Origin: Gudongella oleilytica
GTDB lineage: Bacteria; Bacillota; Clostridia; Tissierellales; Tissierellaceae
Direction: 5' to 3'
DNA length: 64,000 bases
NCBI RefSeq assembly: GCF_004101785.1
Contig: NZ_CP035130.1
Span: 744,001-808,000, forward strand
Part shown: positions 50,484 to 59,136 of the stretch, piece by piece
Layout: each line of letters opens with the position of its first letter
Position numbering within the stretch: the stretch's first letter is position 1
Made by a program: the position numbers and the translations under genes
Notes under the pieces: generated by a model
Told to the model about the DNA's origin: nothing
Databases searched by the model: none
What the model saw: the letters and a program-made list of their open reading frames with translations, nothing else

Positions 50484-50502
50484 TTGGCATGATAATTGCT
50501 TA
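50484..50502 (+). promoter_or_regulatory. Sigma-54 promoter of the aco operon
   Basis: TTGGCATGATAATTGCTTA holds GG at 50486-50487 and GC at 50498-50499 with ten bases between, a near-consensus -24/-12 element, about 50 bases before the first gene at 50552. The preceding gene is a sigma-54 activator. Confidence 0.9.
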
Positions 50503-50551
50503 GTATATCAGTAGTTACCGTAAAGAAAAGAGAGGGGGAATACATAGAGAT

Positions 50552-50923
50552 ATGGAAGGAGAGTCCAGAAAAAGATTTATTATCGAGTTTGGTATGGGCA
50601 TGGACTTACACGGACAAGACATCTCAAAGGCTGCAGCCAAAGCAGTAAAGGATGCAGTATCGAGATCATGCTTGTGTGGGCTGGAGGAAGTTTTGGGAAT
50701 CAAGGATTTGAATACGTCGGTTGAGATCGAGGTTACAGTCGCCGTTTCAAGACCGGAGGAGGTGGATGATAGGAAGATAAAGGAGCAGCTGCCAATAGGC
50801 AGTGTCAAGGTCGAGGCAGTAAAAGGCGGTTTGACTATACCAGGGTTGTATATACCAGCTTTAGGAGATAATGATAATACAATAGAAGCAGCCCTGGCTT
50901 GTGTCGAAGTATTTATACTTTAA
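50552..50923 (+). CDS. Lin0512-family protein of the aco operon
   Basis: A 123-residue protein beginning RKRFIIEFGMGMDLHGQD and containing RSCLCGLEEVLGI, which I recognise as the Lin0512 family, commonly seen beside acoABCL-type genes. No catalytic site is known. The first gene after the sigma-54 promoter, 13 bases before acoA. Start at ATG 50552 is somewhat far (14 bases) from GAGGGGG. Function is unknown; a role with AcoX in cofactor or regulatory maintenance is speculation. Confidence 0.8.
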   Translation: MEGESRKRFIIEFGMGMDLHGQDISKAAAKAVKDAVSRSCLCGLEEVLGIKDLNTSVEIEVTVAVSRPEEVDDRKIKEQLPIGSVKVEAVKGGLTIPGLYIPALGDNDNTIEAALACVEVFIL

Positions 50924-50935
50924 GGAGGGATTTTC

Positions 50936-51916
50936 TTGGATCTGACAAATGAAAAGATAGTTGAGATGTACAAGGTTATGAAGAGAATCAGAGAATTCGA
51001 AACAAATGCAAGCAGGTTATTTGCAGAAGGCATAATACCTGGGTTCGTTCACCTGTATCTCGGAGAGGAGGCTGTTGCGACGGGAGTTTGCTCAAGCTTG
51101 AATGAAGATGATTACATCACCAGCACTCATAGAGGACATGGGCATATAATTGCTAAGGGTGGAGAAACCAAGTACATGATGGCTGAGCTCTTTGGGAAAG
51201 AAACAGGATACTGTAAAGGCAAGGGCGGTTCAATGCACATCGCTGATGCAACAAAAGGGATTCTGGGTGCAAACGGGATTGTAGGAGCTGGACAAAATAT
51301 TTCAGTAGGTGCAGGGTTAAGCGCTAAATATAGAAAGTCCGGTCAGGTTTGTGCATGTTTCTTTGGTGATGGCTCAACAAACCAGGGTACATTCCACGAA
51401 TCGATAAACCTTGCAAGCATATGGAAGCTTCCAGTGGTATTCGTTTGCGAGAACAACCTTTACGGGATTTCAATGTCCCAAGCCAGACATCAGGCTATTC
51501 AGGATGTGGCTGATAGAGCGGTAGCCTACAATATCCCTGGAGTAGTGGTAGATGGTAATGATATATTTGCCGTATACGAAGCAGCTACTGAAGCAGTAGC
51601 CAGGGCAAGAAGCGGTCAAGGTCCTACTCTGATCGAATGTAAAACCTACAGGCATAAAGGCCACTTTGAGGGCGATCCGACAACCTACAGACCATCAGAT
51701 GAGGTCCAGGAGTGGATGGCGAAGGATCCTCTACCAAAAGCTGTAGCTTATTTATTGGATAATGAAATAGTCACAGAGGAAGAGCTTAAGAAAATAGATG
51801 AAGAAATCCTCAAGGAAATTGCAGCAGCAGTTAAATTTGCAGAAGATAGCCCTGTGCCTTCTTTAGAGTCCATCGTTCAGGATATTTATACTGATATCGT
51901 AGAGGAGGTAAGATAG
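50936..51916 (+). CDS. acoA: Acetoin dehydrogenase E1 alpha subunit
   Basis: A 326-residue thiamine-diphosphate-dependent E1 component. HLYLGEEAVATG (about 37), CKGKGGSMHIAD (about 92) and the ThDP motif GDGSTNQGTFHE ending in CENN (about 143-172) are present. It cleaves acetoin oxidatively with the beta subunit, passing an acetyl group to lipoyl-E2. TTG start follows AAGGAGGG. The beta-subunit gene starts directly at the next codon after its stop. Confidence 0.92.
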   Translation: MDLTNEKIVEMYKVMKRIREFETNASRLFAEGIIPGFVHLYLGEEAVATGVCSSLNEDDYITSTHRGHGHIIAKGGETKYMMAELFGKETGYCKGKGGSMHIADATKGILGANGIVGAGQNISVGAGLSAKYRKSGQVCACFFGDGSTNQGTFHESINLASIWKLPVVFVCENNLYGISMSQARHQAIQDVADRAVAYNIPGVVVDGNDIFAVYEAATEAVARARSGQGPTLIECKTYRHKGHFEGDPTTYRPSDEVQEWMAKDPLPKAVAYLLDNEIVTEEELKKIDEEILKEIAAAVKFAEDSPVPSLESIVQDIYTDIVEEVR

Positions 51917-52888
51917 ATGAAAACCATGAGTATGATGGAAGCCATCAGAGAGGCTATGAATAAGCGAATGAGAGAGGATAAGAACGTAATTCTTTTTGGC
52001 GAAGACGTTGGAGCATTTGGGGGCTGCTTTGGGGTTTCAGCTGGTATGTTCGACGAATTTGGAGAAGAGAGAGTAATGGATACTCCAATCTCAGAGGGCG
52101 TAATAATTGGAACTGCAGTAGGAGCAGCAGCTACTGGGTTAAGACCTATTGCTGAGCTTATGTTCATAGATTTTGCAACTGTAGGAGCGGATCAACTGGT
52201 CAATCAGGCAGCAAAGATGAGATATATGTTTGGTGGTAAGATCAACCTGCCAATGGTAGTGAGATTGCCATTAGGTGCTGGAATAAGTGCAGCAGCTCAG
52301 CACTCCCAGTCTCTGGAAGCTTGGTTGGCACATATTCCGGGACTAAAGGTCGTATATCCTTCAACACCTTCAGATGCCTATGGTTTGTTGCTTCAATCAA
52401 TAGATGACGATAATCCGGTAATATTCCTTGAGCATAAGGTGCTTTATGGTGCTAAAGGTGAAGTGGACGAGAATATGGCTCCAATAAAGTTTGGGATAGG
52501 GGACGTCAAGAGAGAGGGAAGTGACGTAACCATAGTCGCAACCGGAAAGATGGTTCATGAGGCTCTTGCAGCGGCCGAAAAGCTTTCAGCTGAGGGTATT
52601 GAGGCTGAGGTATTTGATCCAAGAACACTCTTCCCACTTGACAAGAAAGGCATTCTGAAATCACTGGAGAAGACGAATAAGATTGTGATTGTGACAGAGG
52701 AAAACAAAAGAGGAAGTTTTGCTGGAGAGATATCGGCAATAATTGCAGAGGAAGGCTTTGATTATCTCGATGCACCCGTACTCAGAGTATGTGCTATGGA
52801 TACTCCTGTTCCTTTCTCGCCTGTACTTGAGAAGTACTATGTTCCAGATGCAGATGACATTGTAAAGGCTGTTAAAAAGCTATTCTAA
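51917..52888 (+). CDS. acoB: Acetoin dehydrogenase E1 beta subunit
   Basis: A 323-residue transketolase-like beta subunit. ILFGEDVGAFGG (about 26), RVMDTPISEGVIIG (about 53), AQHSQSLEAWLAHIPGLKVV (about 128-147) and EHKVLYG (about 169) match E1 beta. Start codon is adjacent to the acoA stop, with GGAGG within the acoA 3' end. A perfect 22-base palindrome lies between it and acoX. Confidence 0.92.
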   Translation: MKTMSMMEAIREAMNKRMREDKNVILFGEDVGAFGGCFGVSAGMFDEFGEERVMDTPISEGVIIGTAVGAAATGLRPIAELMFIDFATVGADQLVNQAAKMRYMFGGKINLPMVVRLPLGAGISAAAQHSQSLEAWLAHIPGLKVVYPSTPSDAYGLLLQSIDDDNPVIFLEHKVLYGAKGEVDENMAPIKFGIGDVKREGSDVTIVATGKMVHEALAAAEKLSAEGIEAEVFDPRTLFPLDKKGILKSLEKTNKIVIVTEENKRGSFAGEISAIIAEEGFDYLDAPVLRVCAMDTPVPFSPVLEKYYVPDADDIVKAVKKLF

Positions 52889-52890
52889 AT

Positions 52891-52912
52891 GGAGGCAACA
52901 ATTGTTGCCTCC
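52891..52912. repeat. Perfect 22-bp palindrome between acoB and acoX
   Basis: GGAGGCAACAATTGTTGCCTCC is its own reverse complement. It starts just after the acoB stop codon and precedes the acoX ribosome site. There is no T run, so it would act as an mRNA stability or processing hairpin, or as a protein site, not as a terminator. Confidence 0.6.
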
Positions 52913-52929
52913 TCCCAAGGGGTGAAAAG

Positions 52930-53925
52930 ATGAGTACAATCGGTATTATAGCTAATCCTGCATCGGGAAAAGACATCAGGCGGCTTGTCTCCCATGCTAC
53001 TGTAGTTGACAATAATGAGAAGATCAATATCGTTAAAAGAATAATTCTGGCTGCTCAGGGGGCAGGAGTTAAGAGTGTCGTGATCATGCCGGATACATTC
53101 CTGATAGGGTACAAAGCATCCGAAGCCCTTAAGAGTTCAAAGGAGCTTAAAATATCAGTCGAAATACTTGATATGATAGTCAAAGGAAGTGTTGAGGATA
53201 CAATTTTAGCTGCCAGGCTTATGGAGGAAAATAAGGTGCAATGTATTATTGCACTTGGAGGTGATGGCACCAGCAGAGCAGTAGCCAAATCAATCACCAC
53301 TACTCCACTGATAAGCATCTCTACGGGGACGAACAATGTTTACCCTGAAATGCTTGAGGGAACAGTTGTAGGTATTGCTGCTGCGGCAGTGTCAACAAGA
53401 ACGAGTAATCTGGGACAGTCCTGTCGGAGGGACAAGAGAATAGAGATATACAAGGATGGAAGGATGCTGGATATTGCCTTGGTAGACTGTGTTATATCGA
53501 AGCAGACCTACATAGGATCAAGAGCAATTTGGGATCCCGAAGATATCCAAAGGGTCATAGTATCCAGAGCTAACCCTGCATCAATCGGTTTCTCGACCAT
53601 TGTGGGAGTAAAGAAAATCATCGGTGAGGATGATGATTTTGGAGCATCTATCAATGTAAATGCTGGAGAATTTCAGTTGGTGGCTCCAATTGCAGCCGGC
53701 ACAATGAAGAAAATACGCGTTGATGAGCCATTGATCCACCCACTTGGTGAGATTTTCTCTATGCCTATGGACTACAAGGGAATAATGGCTCTTGATGGCG
53801 AGAGGGAGCTTCCATTCAAAAAGGGAGATGTTTTTGAATTTAAGATAACCAGAGATGGACCATACAGGGTCAATATAAAGAAAACAATAGAATCTGCCCA
53901 ATTAAATGGATTCTTTAATCGGTAA
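52930..53925 (+). CDS. acoX: AcoX, ATP-NAD kinase-like protein
   Basis: A 331-residue NAD-kinase-like protein with the N-terminal GIIANPASGKDIRRL (about 4-18) and ALGGDGTSRAV (about 107). It is the usual third partner in acetoin dehydrogenase operons; its role is not established. A related 370-residue protein is encoded at 6305. ATG follows GGGGTGAAAAG. Its stop lies 19 bases before the E2 start. Confidence 0.9.
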   Translation: MSTIGIIANPASGKDIRRLVSHATVVDNNEKINIVKRIILAAQGAGVKSVVIMPDTFLIGYKASEALKSSKELKISVEILDMIVKGSVEDTILAARLMEENKVQCIIALGGDGTSRAVAKSITTTPLISISTGTNNVYPEMLEGTVVGIAAAAVSTRTSNLGQSCRRDKRIEIYKDGRMLDIALVDCVISKQTYIGSRAIWDPEDIQRVIVSRANPASIGFSTIVGVKKIIGEDDDFGASINVNAGEFQLVAPIAAGTMKKIRVDEPLIHPLGEIFSMPMDYKGIMALDGERELPFKKGDVFEFKITRDGPYRVNIKKTIESAQLNGFFNR

Positions 53926-53944
53926 CACCAGAGGAGGAGGTAAA

Positions 53945-55249
53945 ATGGCAAAAAAAATAGTCATGCCCAAGTTAGGGCTTACCATGAAGGAAGGAAAGCT
54001 TGTCAAGTGGTATAAGGAAGAAGGGGACTCAATAAAGTCAGGGGATAAATTGTTCAGTATTGAGACTGACAAGATAACCAATGATGCTGAAGCAACAGAG
54101 GATGGGATACTTAGAAAGATATTAGTGAAAGCAGGCGCTATTGTTCCAATCATGACACCAGTTGGTATAATGGGTAGTTCAGATGAGGATATTTCATCTT
54201 TATTGGCTGATGTAACTGAGGGTTACGGTATCAAATCAGAGGATAAAACACTGGAGCCAGGAAAAATGATTGAGCAGGACAAAAGAATCGAGAAAGCTGA
54301 GAAAGTGAAAATTTCTCCAGTGGCTAAAAAGCTTGCCGAGGACGAAGGGATAGATATAGCATCGATCGATGGAACAGGTCCTCAAGGCAGGATAGTTCTT
54401 GACGACGTAAAAAATGCAATTGAAAACAAAAGAAAAGTAAAGGCGAGCCCTGCTGCTTACATTGCAGCTGAAAAGCTGGGAGTGGATATATCGGGCATCT
54501 CAAGTGGTTCGAGGATCATGAAGGACGATGTTATAAGAGCAGAAAAACAAGCTAAATATTATTCGATGGCTCATCCAGAGGATAGCAGGATGCCTATGAC
54601 CACTATGAGAAAAATCATAGCTAAGAGGATGAGTGAGAGCTCGTTGATAGCACCAACTGTAAACTTTACCATTTCCATTGATATGACAAACCTCAAAGCA
54701 TTACGGGAGGAGCTAAAGGGTGAAAGGAATGTAACCTATACTGACCTCATTGCTAAAATAACTTCGCTGCTGCTGCTTGAGCACCCATATCTCAACTGCT
54801 CCCTGGATGGGGAAGATATAGTTATGCGAAATTATGTGAATATGGGGATTGCTGTTGCTTTAGAGGATGGTCTTTTAGTTCCTGTCATAAAAAATGCTCA
54901 CGTTAAGTCGCTTGAAGAGATATCCGGAGAAATCAAAGACTTGTCCTTCAGGGCAAAGACAAATCAACTGACGACAGATGAGATAGAAGGAGGCACCTTC
55001 ACAATAACAAACATTGGAATGTTTGGTATAGAAAGCTTCACACCAATAATAAATCAGCCTGAATCAGCAATTCTTGGAGTTAATGCGATCATTGATACCC
55101 CAATTGTTGTTGATGGCTGTGTTTGCATTAGACCGATAATGAAATTGTCACTGACTGCTGACCACAGGACAGTTGACGGTGCAGTTGCAGCCATATTCCT
55201 TGCAAAGCTAAAGGAATCTCTGGAGCATCCACTGAGAATTCTGCTTTAG
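53945..55249 (+). CDS. acoC: Acetoin dehydrogenase E2 (dihydrolipoamide acetyltransferase)
   Basis: A 434-residue E2. One lipoyl domain lies at 1-75, with the lipoyl Lys in ETDKITNDAEA (about 43). Two peripheral-subunit-binding-like segments follow, starting KISPVAKKLAEDEGI (about 123) and KASPAAYIAAEKLGV (about 168). The catalytic domain starts near 215 and ends with ADHRTVDGAVAAIF, carrying the HxxxDG active site. It transfers the acetyl group to CoA. Start at 53945 follows GGAGGAGG; the longer frame begins inside acoX. Fifteen bases before E3. Confidence 0.92.
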   Translation: MAKKIVMPKLGLTMKEGKLVKWYKEEGDSIKSGDKLFSIETDKITNDAEATEDGILRKILVKAGAIVPIMTPVGIMGSSDEDISSLLADVTEGYGIKSEDKTLEPGKMIEQDKRIEKAEKVKISPVAKKLAEDEGIDIASIDGTGPQGRIVLDDVKNAIENKRKVKASPAAYIAAEKLGVDISGISSGSRIMKDDVIRAEKQAKYYSMAHPEDSRMPMTTMRKIIAKRMSESSLIAPTVNFTISIDMTNLKALREELKGERNVTYTDLIAKITSLLLLEHPYLNCSLDGEDIVMRNYVNMGIAVALEDGLLVPVIKNAHVKSLEEISGEIKDLSFRAKTNQLTTDEIEGGTFTITNIGMFGIESFTPIINQPESAILGVNAIIDTPIVVDGCVCIRPIMKLSLTADHRTVDGAVAAIFLAKLKESLEHPLRILL

Positions 55250-55264
55250 ACGAGGAGGGATAGA

Positions 55265-56650
55265 ATGAAGATTGCAATAATCGGAGGCGGCCCAGGTGGT
55301 TATGTCGCAGCAATAAAAGCTGCTCAGATGGGTGCTGAGGTAGTTTTGATCGAAAAGGAATACATCGGAGGAACCTGTTTAAATACCGGCTGCATACCAA
55401 CGAAAGTACTTCTTCACTCCACAGAGATTTACCATCAATTAAGGAATGAGGCTGAAGACCTGGGACTTGAGATCAATGATCTTAAGGTAAACTGGAGAAA
55501 TCTATTGACAAGAAAAGAACTTGTTGCTACACAGCTTGTTGAAGGAGTGAAAAATATTCTCAGAACCATGAATGTAGAGGTTGTGAGAGGTTATGCAAAA
55601 TTTACATCTACTAAAACTATCGAGGTTTCACTAACTGCAGGCGGGAAAAGAAGTATATCTTTTGATAAGGCAATAGTTGCAACTGGATCGAAATCCATAA
55701 TCATTCCTGTACCCGGTCATGATTTGGAGGGAGTGATAACAAGTAGAGAAGCAATGAGCCTGGAGGAAATTCCTGAAAGCATTTGTATTATTGGCGGTGG
55801 GGTAATAGGGGTAGAGTTTGCAAATATTTACTCAAATTTAGGAACTCAAATAACTATTATTGAGATGCTTCCTGAACTTGTTGCGAATATGGATCAGGAG
55901 ATAGTAAACAGCCTTGAGGAAGCATTGCTCACCAAAGGAGTTAAGGTATATAAGTCAGCTAAGGTTCTTAGAATTGATCGATCGGGCAAAGAACTCCAGG
56001 TAACTGCGCAGTTGGGAGATGATCCATTTCAGGTTATAGCTGAAAAGGTTATTATGGCTACAGGAAGGAAGCCTTCGGGAGACGGCTTAGGACTCGAGGA
56101 AATCGGAGTCAAGGTTGATAGAGGAGCTATCCAAGTGGATAGACTATTTAAAACGGACGTTGATAATATTTATGCAATTGGAGATTGTACTGGCGGGGTT
56201 CAGCTTGCACATGTCGCTTCAGCATCCGGACTGATGGCCGCAGAATTAATTATGGGAGAAAGAATGGCGATGGATTTCAGAACGATTCCCTACTGCGTAT
56301 ATACAAACCCTGAGCTTGCTTCTGTGGGGCTGACTGAACGAGATGCAGTAATGAAAGGCTACAAGATAAAAGTAGGCAAATTCCCGATGTATGGTAATGG
56401 GAAATCAGTGATCACTGGGAATGTCAGAGGGATGGTAAAAATCATAGCAGATGAGAATACAGGTGAAGTGTTGGGGATCCACATTGCTGGCAACAGTGCA
56501 ACTGAGCTGATCGCCTCAGGAGCTGTAGCAATGAGGCTTGAGGCTACAGTTCAGGAGCTGATAACTACTATTTATGCTCACCCAACAGTTGGTGAAGCAA
56601 TACATGAAGCAGCGGAAAGTGTATTTGGGAGAGCGATACATATTCCCTAA
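55265..56650 (+). CDS. acoL: Acetoin dehydrogenase E3 (dihydrolipoyl dehydrogenase)
   Basis: A 461-residue flavoprotein disulfide reductase. N-terminal FAD motif IIGGGPGGYVAA, redox CxxxxC in GGTCLNTGCIPTK (about 38-50), NAD motif IIGGGVIGVEFA (about 177) and the C-terminal His-Glu in AHPTVGEAIHEA (about 440). No N-terminal lipoyl domain is present. Reoxidises E2 dihydrolipoamide with NAD. Last gene of the operon; a terminator follows. Confidence 0.94.
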   Translation: MKIAIIGGGPGGYVAAIKAAQMGAEVVLIEKEYIGGTCLNTGCIPTKVLLHSTEIYHQLRNEAEDLGLEINDLKVNWRNLLTRKELVATQLVEGVKNILRTMNVEVVRGYAKFTSTKTIEVSLTAGGKRSISFDKAIVATGSKSIIIPVPGHDLEGVITSREAMSLEEIPESICIIGGGVIGVEFANIYSNLGTQITIIEMLPELVANMDQEIVNSLEEALLTKGVKVYKSAKVLRIDRSGKELQVTAQLGDDPFQVIAEKVIMATGRKPSGDGLGLEEIGVKVDRGAIQVDRLFKTDVDNIYAIGDCTGGVQLAHVASASGLMAAELIMGERMAMDFRTIPYCVYTNPELASVGLTERDAVMKGYKIKVGKFPMYGNGKSVITGNVRGMVKIIADENTGEVLGIHIAGNSATELIASGAVAMRLEATVQELITTIYAHPTVGEAIHEAAESVFGRAIHIP

Positions 56651-56657
56651 AAGCTTT

Positions 56658-56695
56658 GACGCCTGGGTGATAAAACCATCGGGCGTCTTTTTTTT
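56658..56695 (+). terminator. Rho-independent terminator of the aco operon
   Basis: GACGCC (56658-56663) pairs with GGCGTC (56682-56687), with further pairing GGT/ACC inside, followed by eight T residues. Confidence 0.88.
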
Positions 56696-56759
56696 ACACT
56701 TATTTATAATCGTTATGCTATAATAATCAATAGTATAATAATAGTCGTGGAGGTAGAAG

Positions 56760-56864
56760 ATGAGCAAATTCAACAAGTACGATGTTGATCCAAGGTGGAG
56801 GCTTATGCTTATTTTTGCAGCACTTGGGATCGTATTCATTATAGCTTCAATACTTGTTAGATAA
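56760..56864 (+). CDS. 34-residue single-pass membrane peptide
   Basis: ATG 56760 to TAA 56864 encodes 34 residues: a polar N-terminus (MSKFNKYDVDPRWR) and one hydrophobic helix from about residue 15 (LMLIFAALGIVFIIASIL), ending VR. GGAGGT lies 6-11 bases upstream, and TATGCTATAAT (56714-56724) is a plausible extended -10. The layout (signal-anchor without cleavage site) fits a small membrane protein. No family is recognised. It is convergent with ybaK with two bases between stops. Confidence 0.65.
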   Translation: MSKFNKYDVDPRWRLMLIFAALGIVFIIASILVR

Positions 56865-56866
56865 TG

Positions 56867-57343
56867 TCAACCAGTAACAAGGTCAGCAAGCTTATAGTCA
56901 AGTACCTTGGCCAATTCCGTAACAGGAACGTGGAGCTGATAGCCGACCCTGCCAGCGTTAAAAACCACCGAATCTAAAAGTATAAGGGTTTCATCGAAAA
57001 ATGTAGGGAAGTGTTTCTTCATTCCAAGCGGGGAGCACCCGCCCTTCACATATCCTGTTACGTTGGAAAGGTCTTTTAAGGGAAGCATCTCTATATACTT
57101 TTCACCTGATGCCTTAGCGGCTTTTTTAAGATCTAATTCACCTGAGACAGGTATTACGAATACATAAGCAGAAGAGGATGTACCTGTAGCAACAAGTGTT
57201 TTAAAGATTTCATCCTCTGACAAACCGAGCTTTTTTGCGACCGATTTTCCGTCAATAGCTCCGTCATCTGTGTTATAGGATGAAAGCTTATAATCTATGC
57301 CTGCGATATCAAGCAATCTTGCTGCATTTGTCTTTTCACTCAT
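56867..57343 (-). CDS. ybaK: Cys-tRNA(Pro) deacylase (YbaK/EbsC family)
   Basis: A 158-residue YbaK-type trans-editing protein. N-terminal ARLLDIAGIDYKLSSY, the LGLSEDEIFKTLVATG segment (Lys that positions the substrate, about 45), VSGELDLKKAAKASGEKY and GYVKGGCSPLGMKKHFPTFFD-type core (about 97-117; key GGCSPLG) are diagnostic. It removes cysteine mis-attached to proline tRNA. Start follows GAGGTGATC. Confidence 0.92.
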   Translation of the reverse strand: MSEKTNAARLLDIAGIDYKLSSYNTDDGAIDGKSVAKKLGLSEDEIFKTLVATGTSSSAYVFVIPVSGELDLKKAAKASGEKYIEMLPLKDLSNVTGYVKGGCSPLGMKKHFPTFFDETLILLDSVVFNAGRVGYQLHVPVTELAKVLDYKLADLVTG

Positions 57344-57440
57344 ACGATCACCTCACAATAAGATTGTAACAAGATTCTTTGATTAGAACAAATAAATATT
57401 GGCGATAAATTTAATAACCTGATAAATAAAGGAGGCTAAA

Positions 57441-58217
57441 ATGAGCTGGGAAACAATAATCTATAGTAAAAAGGGAAAGGTGGGCATTATAACGCTAAAC
57501 AGACCAGAGGCAAACAATACCTTTGATCCTGCAATGGCCAGGGAATTGAACGATGCTCTTCGGTCGATGGATGACGATAACGAAGTAAATGTTATTGTAA
57601 TAAATGCCAGTGGAAGGAATTTTTGCACTGGGATAGATGTGAATTTCGTGGATGGAAAATCGATGGACGAGTACCTCCAATGGGTCAGGCTTATGGAGGA
57701 GATGAATACAACAATAGCAAGGATGAAAAAGCCAGTTATTGCATCCGTACATAAAATTGCAGTCGCAAACGGGATTGGTCTGGTGGCGGCATGTGACCTG
57801 GCGATAGCATCAGATAATTCAAAGTTTGGAGCGACTGCTATCAATGTGGGACTTTTCTGTATGGGCCCGGCTGTTCCTCTCTATAAAAGCCTTGGAAGAA
57901 AGAAAACTCTTGAGCTTATTATGACCGGTGATCTCATAGATGCTGAGGAAGCTCTAAGGATTGGTTTGATAAACAAGGTAGTACCGGCTGATAAACTGGA
58001 AGAAGAGACGATGAAATTCGCTGAGAAGCTTGCCGCTAAAAGTCCCAGGGCGATGCAGTTTGGCAAGAGGTCCTTTTACCAGATGGAGGATATGAAATTT
58101 GAGGATGCATTGGAATTAACAAATTATCATTTTGCTTCCCTATGCACAACAGATGAAGCTATTGAAGGGGTCAAAGCGTTTCTGGAAAAGAGAGAGCCCA
58201 ACTGGAGTAAAATATAA
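57441..58217 (+). CDS. Enoyl-CoA hydratase/isomerase family protein
   Basis: A 258-residue crotonase-fold protein. GIITLNRPEANNTFD at the start, the oxyanion segment ASGRNFCTGIDVNF (about 55-68) and MKKPVIASVHKIAVANGIGLVAACDLAIAS region (about 95-124; key GIGLVAACD) are typical. The usual catalytic Glu positions are replaced (ATAINVGLFCMGP), so hydration activity is not assured. Start follows AAAGGAGG. Isolated between ybaK and a small-export protein, with its own terminator. Confidence 0.88.
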   Translation: MSWETIIYSKKGKVGIITLNRPEANNTFDPAMARELNDALRSMDDDNEVNVIVINASGRNFCTGIDVNFVDGKSMDEYLQWVRLMEEMNTTIARMKKPVIASVHKIAVANGIGLVAACDLAIASDNSKFGATAINVGLFCMGPAVPLYKSLGRKKTLELIMTGDLIDAEEALRIGLINKVVPADKLEEETMKFAEKLAAKSPRAMQFGKRSFYQMEDMKFEDALELTNYHFASLCTTDEAIEGVKAFLEKREPNWSKI

Positions 58218-58224
58218 ATTTATT

Positions 58225-58252
58225 AAGACTGCGAAGTGATTCGCAGTCTTTG
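58225..58252 (+). terminator. Rho-independent terminator
   Basis: AAGACTGCGAA (58225-58235) pairs perfectly with TTCGCAGTCTT (58240-58250) around a 4-base loop. The T run is short. Confidence 0.8.
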
Positions 58253-58410
58253 TCATTTGGAATGTCAATATAAAAATGTCTGATAGACACATTTAGGAGA
58301 TTAATATAATATGAAATTGGTAATATGAGCCAGCTATTTGACATCGAACATTATGTTGAATATACTGATACGAGACTTTGTATTGTATCAAATCGATTGG
58401 AGAAAGACTA

Positions 58411-58899
58411 ATGCTGGGGATGGCAAAGAGCCTAATTGATATTTTAAATGTTGAAATGACTGTATTTTTGACTGCAGCTATGCCTATTGTGGAGGTTAGA
58501 GGAGCTATACCCCTTGGAGTATCCCTTGGGATGTCGCCGCTTCATGCTGCTATTGTCAGTCTGGCTGGGAGCATGCTTCCCGTACCGTTTATACTGCTTA
58601 CCATAAGACCGATATTCAATTACCTTAGAAAAACAAAGGCCTTTAAGAAATTGGTTTCTCATCTTACTGATAAATCGATAAATAATAACGGCCACAGGAT
58701 ACAAAAATATGGTGCCTGGGGACTTTTGATATTCGTTGCAATACCATTGCCCGGGACCGGAGTCTGGAGTGGAAGCCTGGCTGCAGCTCTTCTTGATATG
58801 AGGCTGAAGTGGGCATTTCCTTCCATATTGGTGGGAAATATCATAGCTACAGTTATAATAACTAGCTTAAGCTATGGAATAATAAATGTTTTGATATAG
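58411..58899 (+). CDS. Small multidrug export family protein (COG2426-like)
   Basis: A 162-residue integral membrane protein with about four hydrophobic helices. The motif AAMPIVEVRGAIPLGVSLG (about 19-37) and VAIPLPGTGVWSGSLAAALLDM (about 109-130; key PLPGTGVWSG) define the Sm_multidrug_ex family. The name is historical and transport has not been shown for most members. ATG at 58411 follows TGGAGAAAG. The frame extends 11 codons upstream without a ribosome site. Confidence 0.88.
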   Translation: MLGMAKSLIDILNVEMTVFLTAAMPIVEVRGAIPLGVSLGMSPLHAAIVSLAGSMLPVPFILLTIRPIFNYLRKTKAFKKLVSHLTDKSINNNGHRIQKYGAWGLLIFVAIPLPGTGVWSGSLAAALLDMRLKWAFPSILVGNIIATVIITSLSYGIINVLI

Positions 58900-58925
58900 A
58901 ACTGCCTAACCAGGCAGTTTTTTTT
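58900..58925 (+). terminator. Rho-independent terminator
   Basis: AACTGCCT (58900-58907) and AGGCAGTT (58912-58919) form an 8-bp stem with an AACC loop, followed by eight T residues. Confidence 0.92.
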
Positions 58926-59047
58926 GCAACAATTTTATGGAATGGTTAAAAATTGCCATAGTAAGGTGTTGATACCGCAAAAGCAGGGTAATATAACAGC
59001 AATAGATTTAATGCAGCATGGAATATAGTACATGCTATATTTTTAAT

Positions 59048-59077
59048 GTGACATACAATATATTTCTGTGCTATAAT
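59048..59077 (+). promoter_or_regulatory. Candidate sigma-A promoter of ppdK
   Basis: GTGACA (59048-59053) and TATAAT (59072-59077) with an 18-base spacer and TGTG just before the -10 box. It lies 60 bases before the start codon. Confidence 0.55.
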
Positions 59078-59136
59078 TTTTCATATCGGAGACCGCAGAC
59101 AAATCGATGGTTGAAAAACATTTAGGGGGTAATGAC

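Noticed and set aside
58262-58299. AATGTC...GACACATT imperfect palindrome upstream of 58411 as an operator
   Set aside because: Short and imperfect, without a linked regulator or repeated copy.
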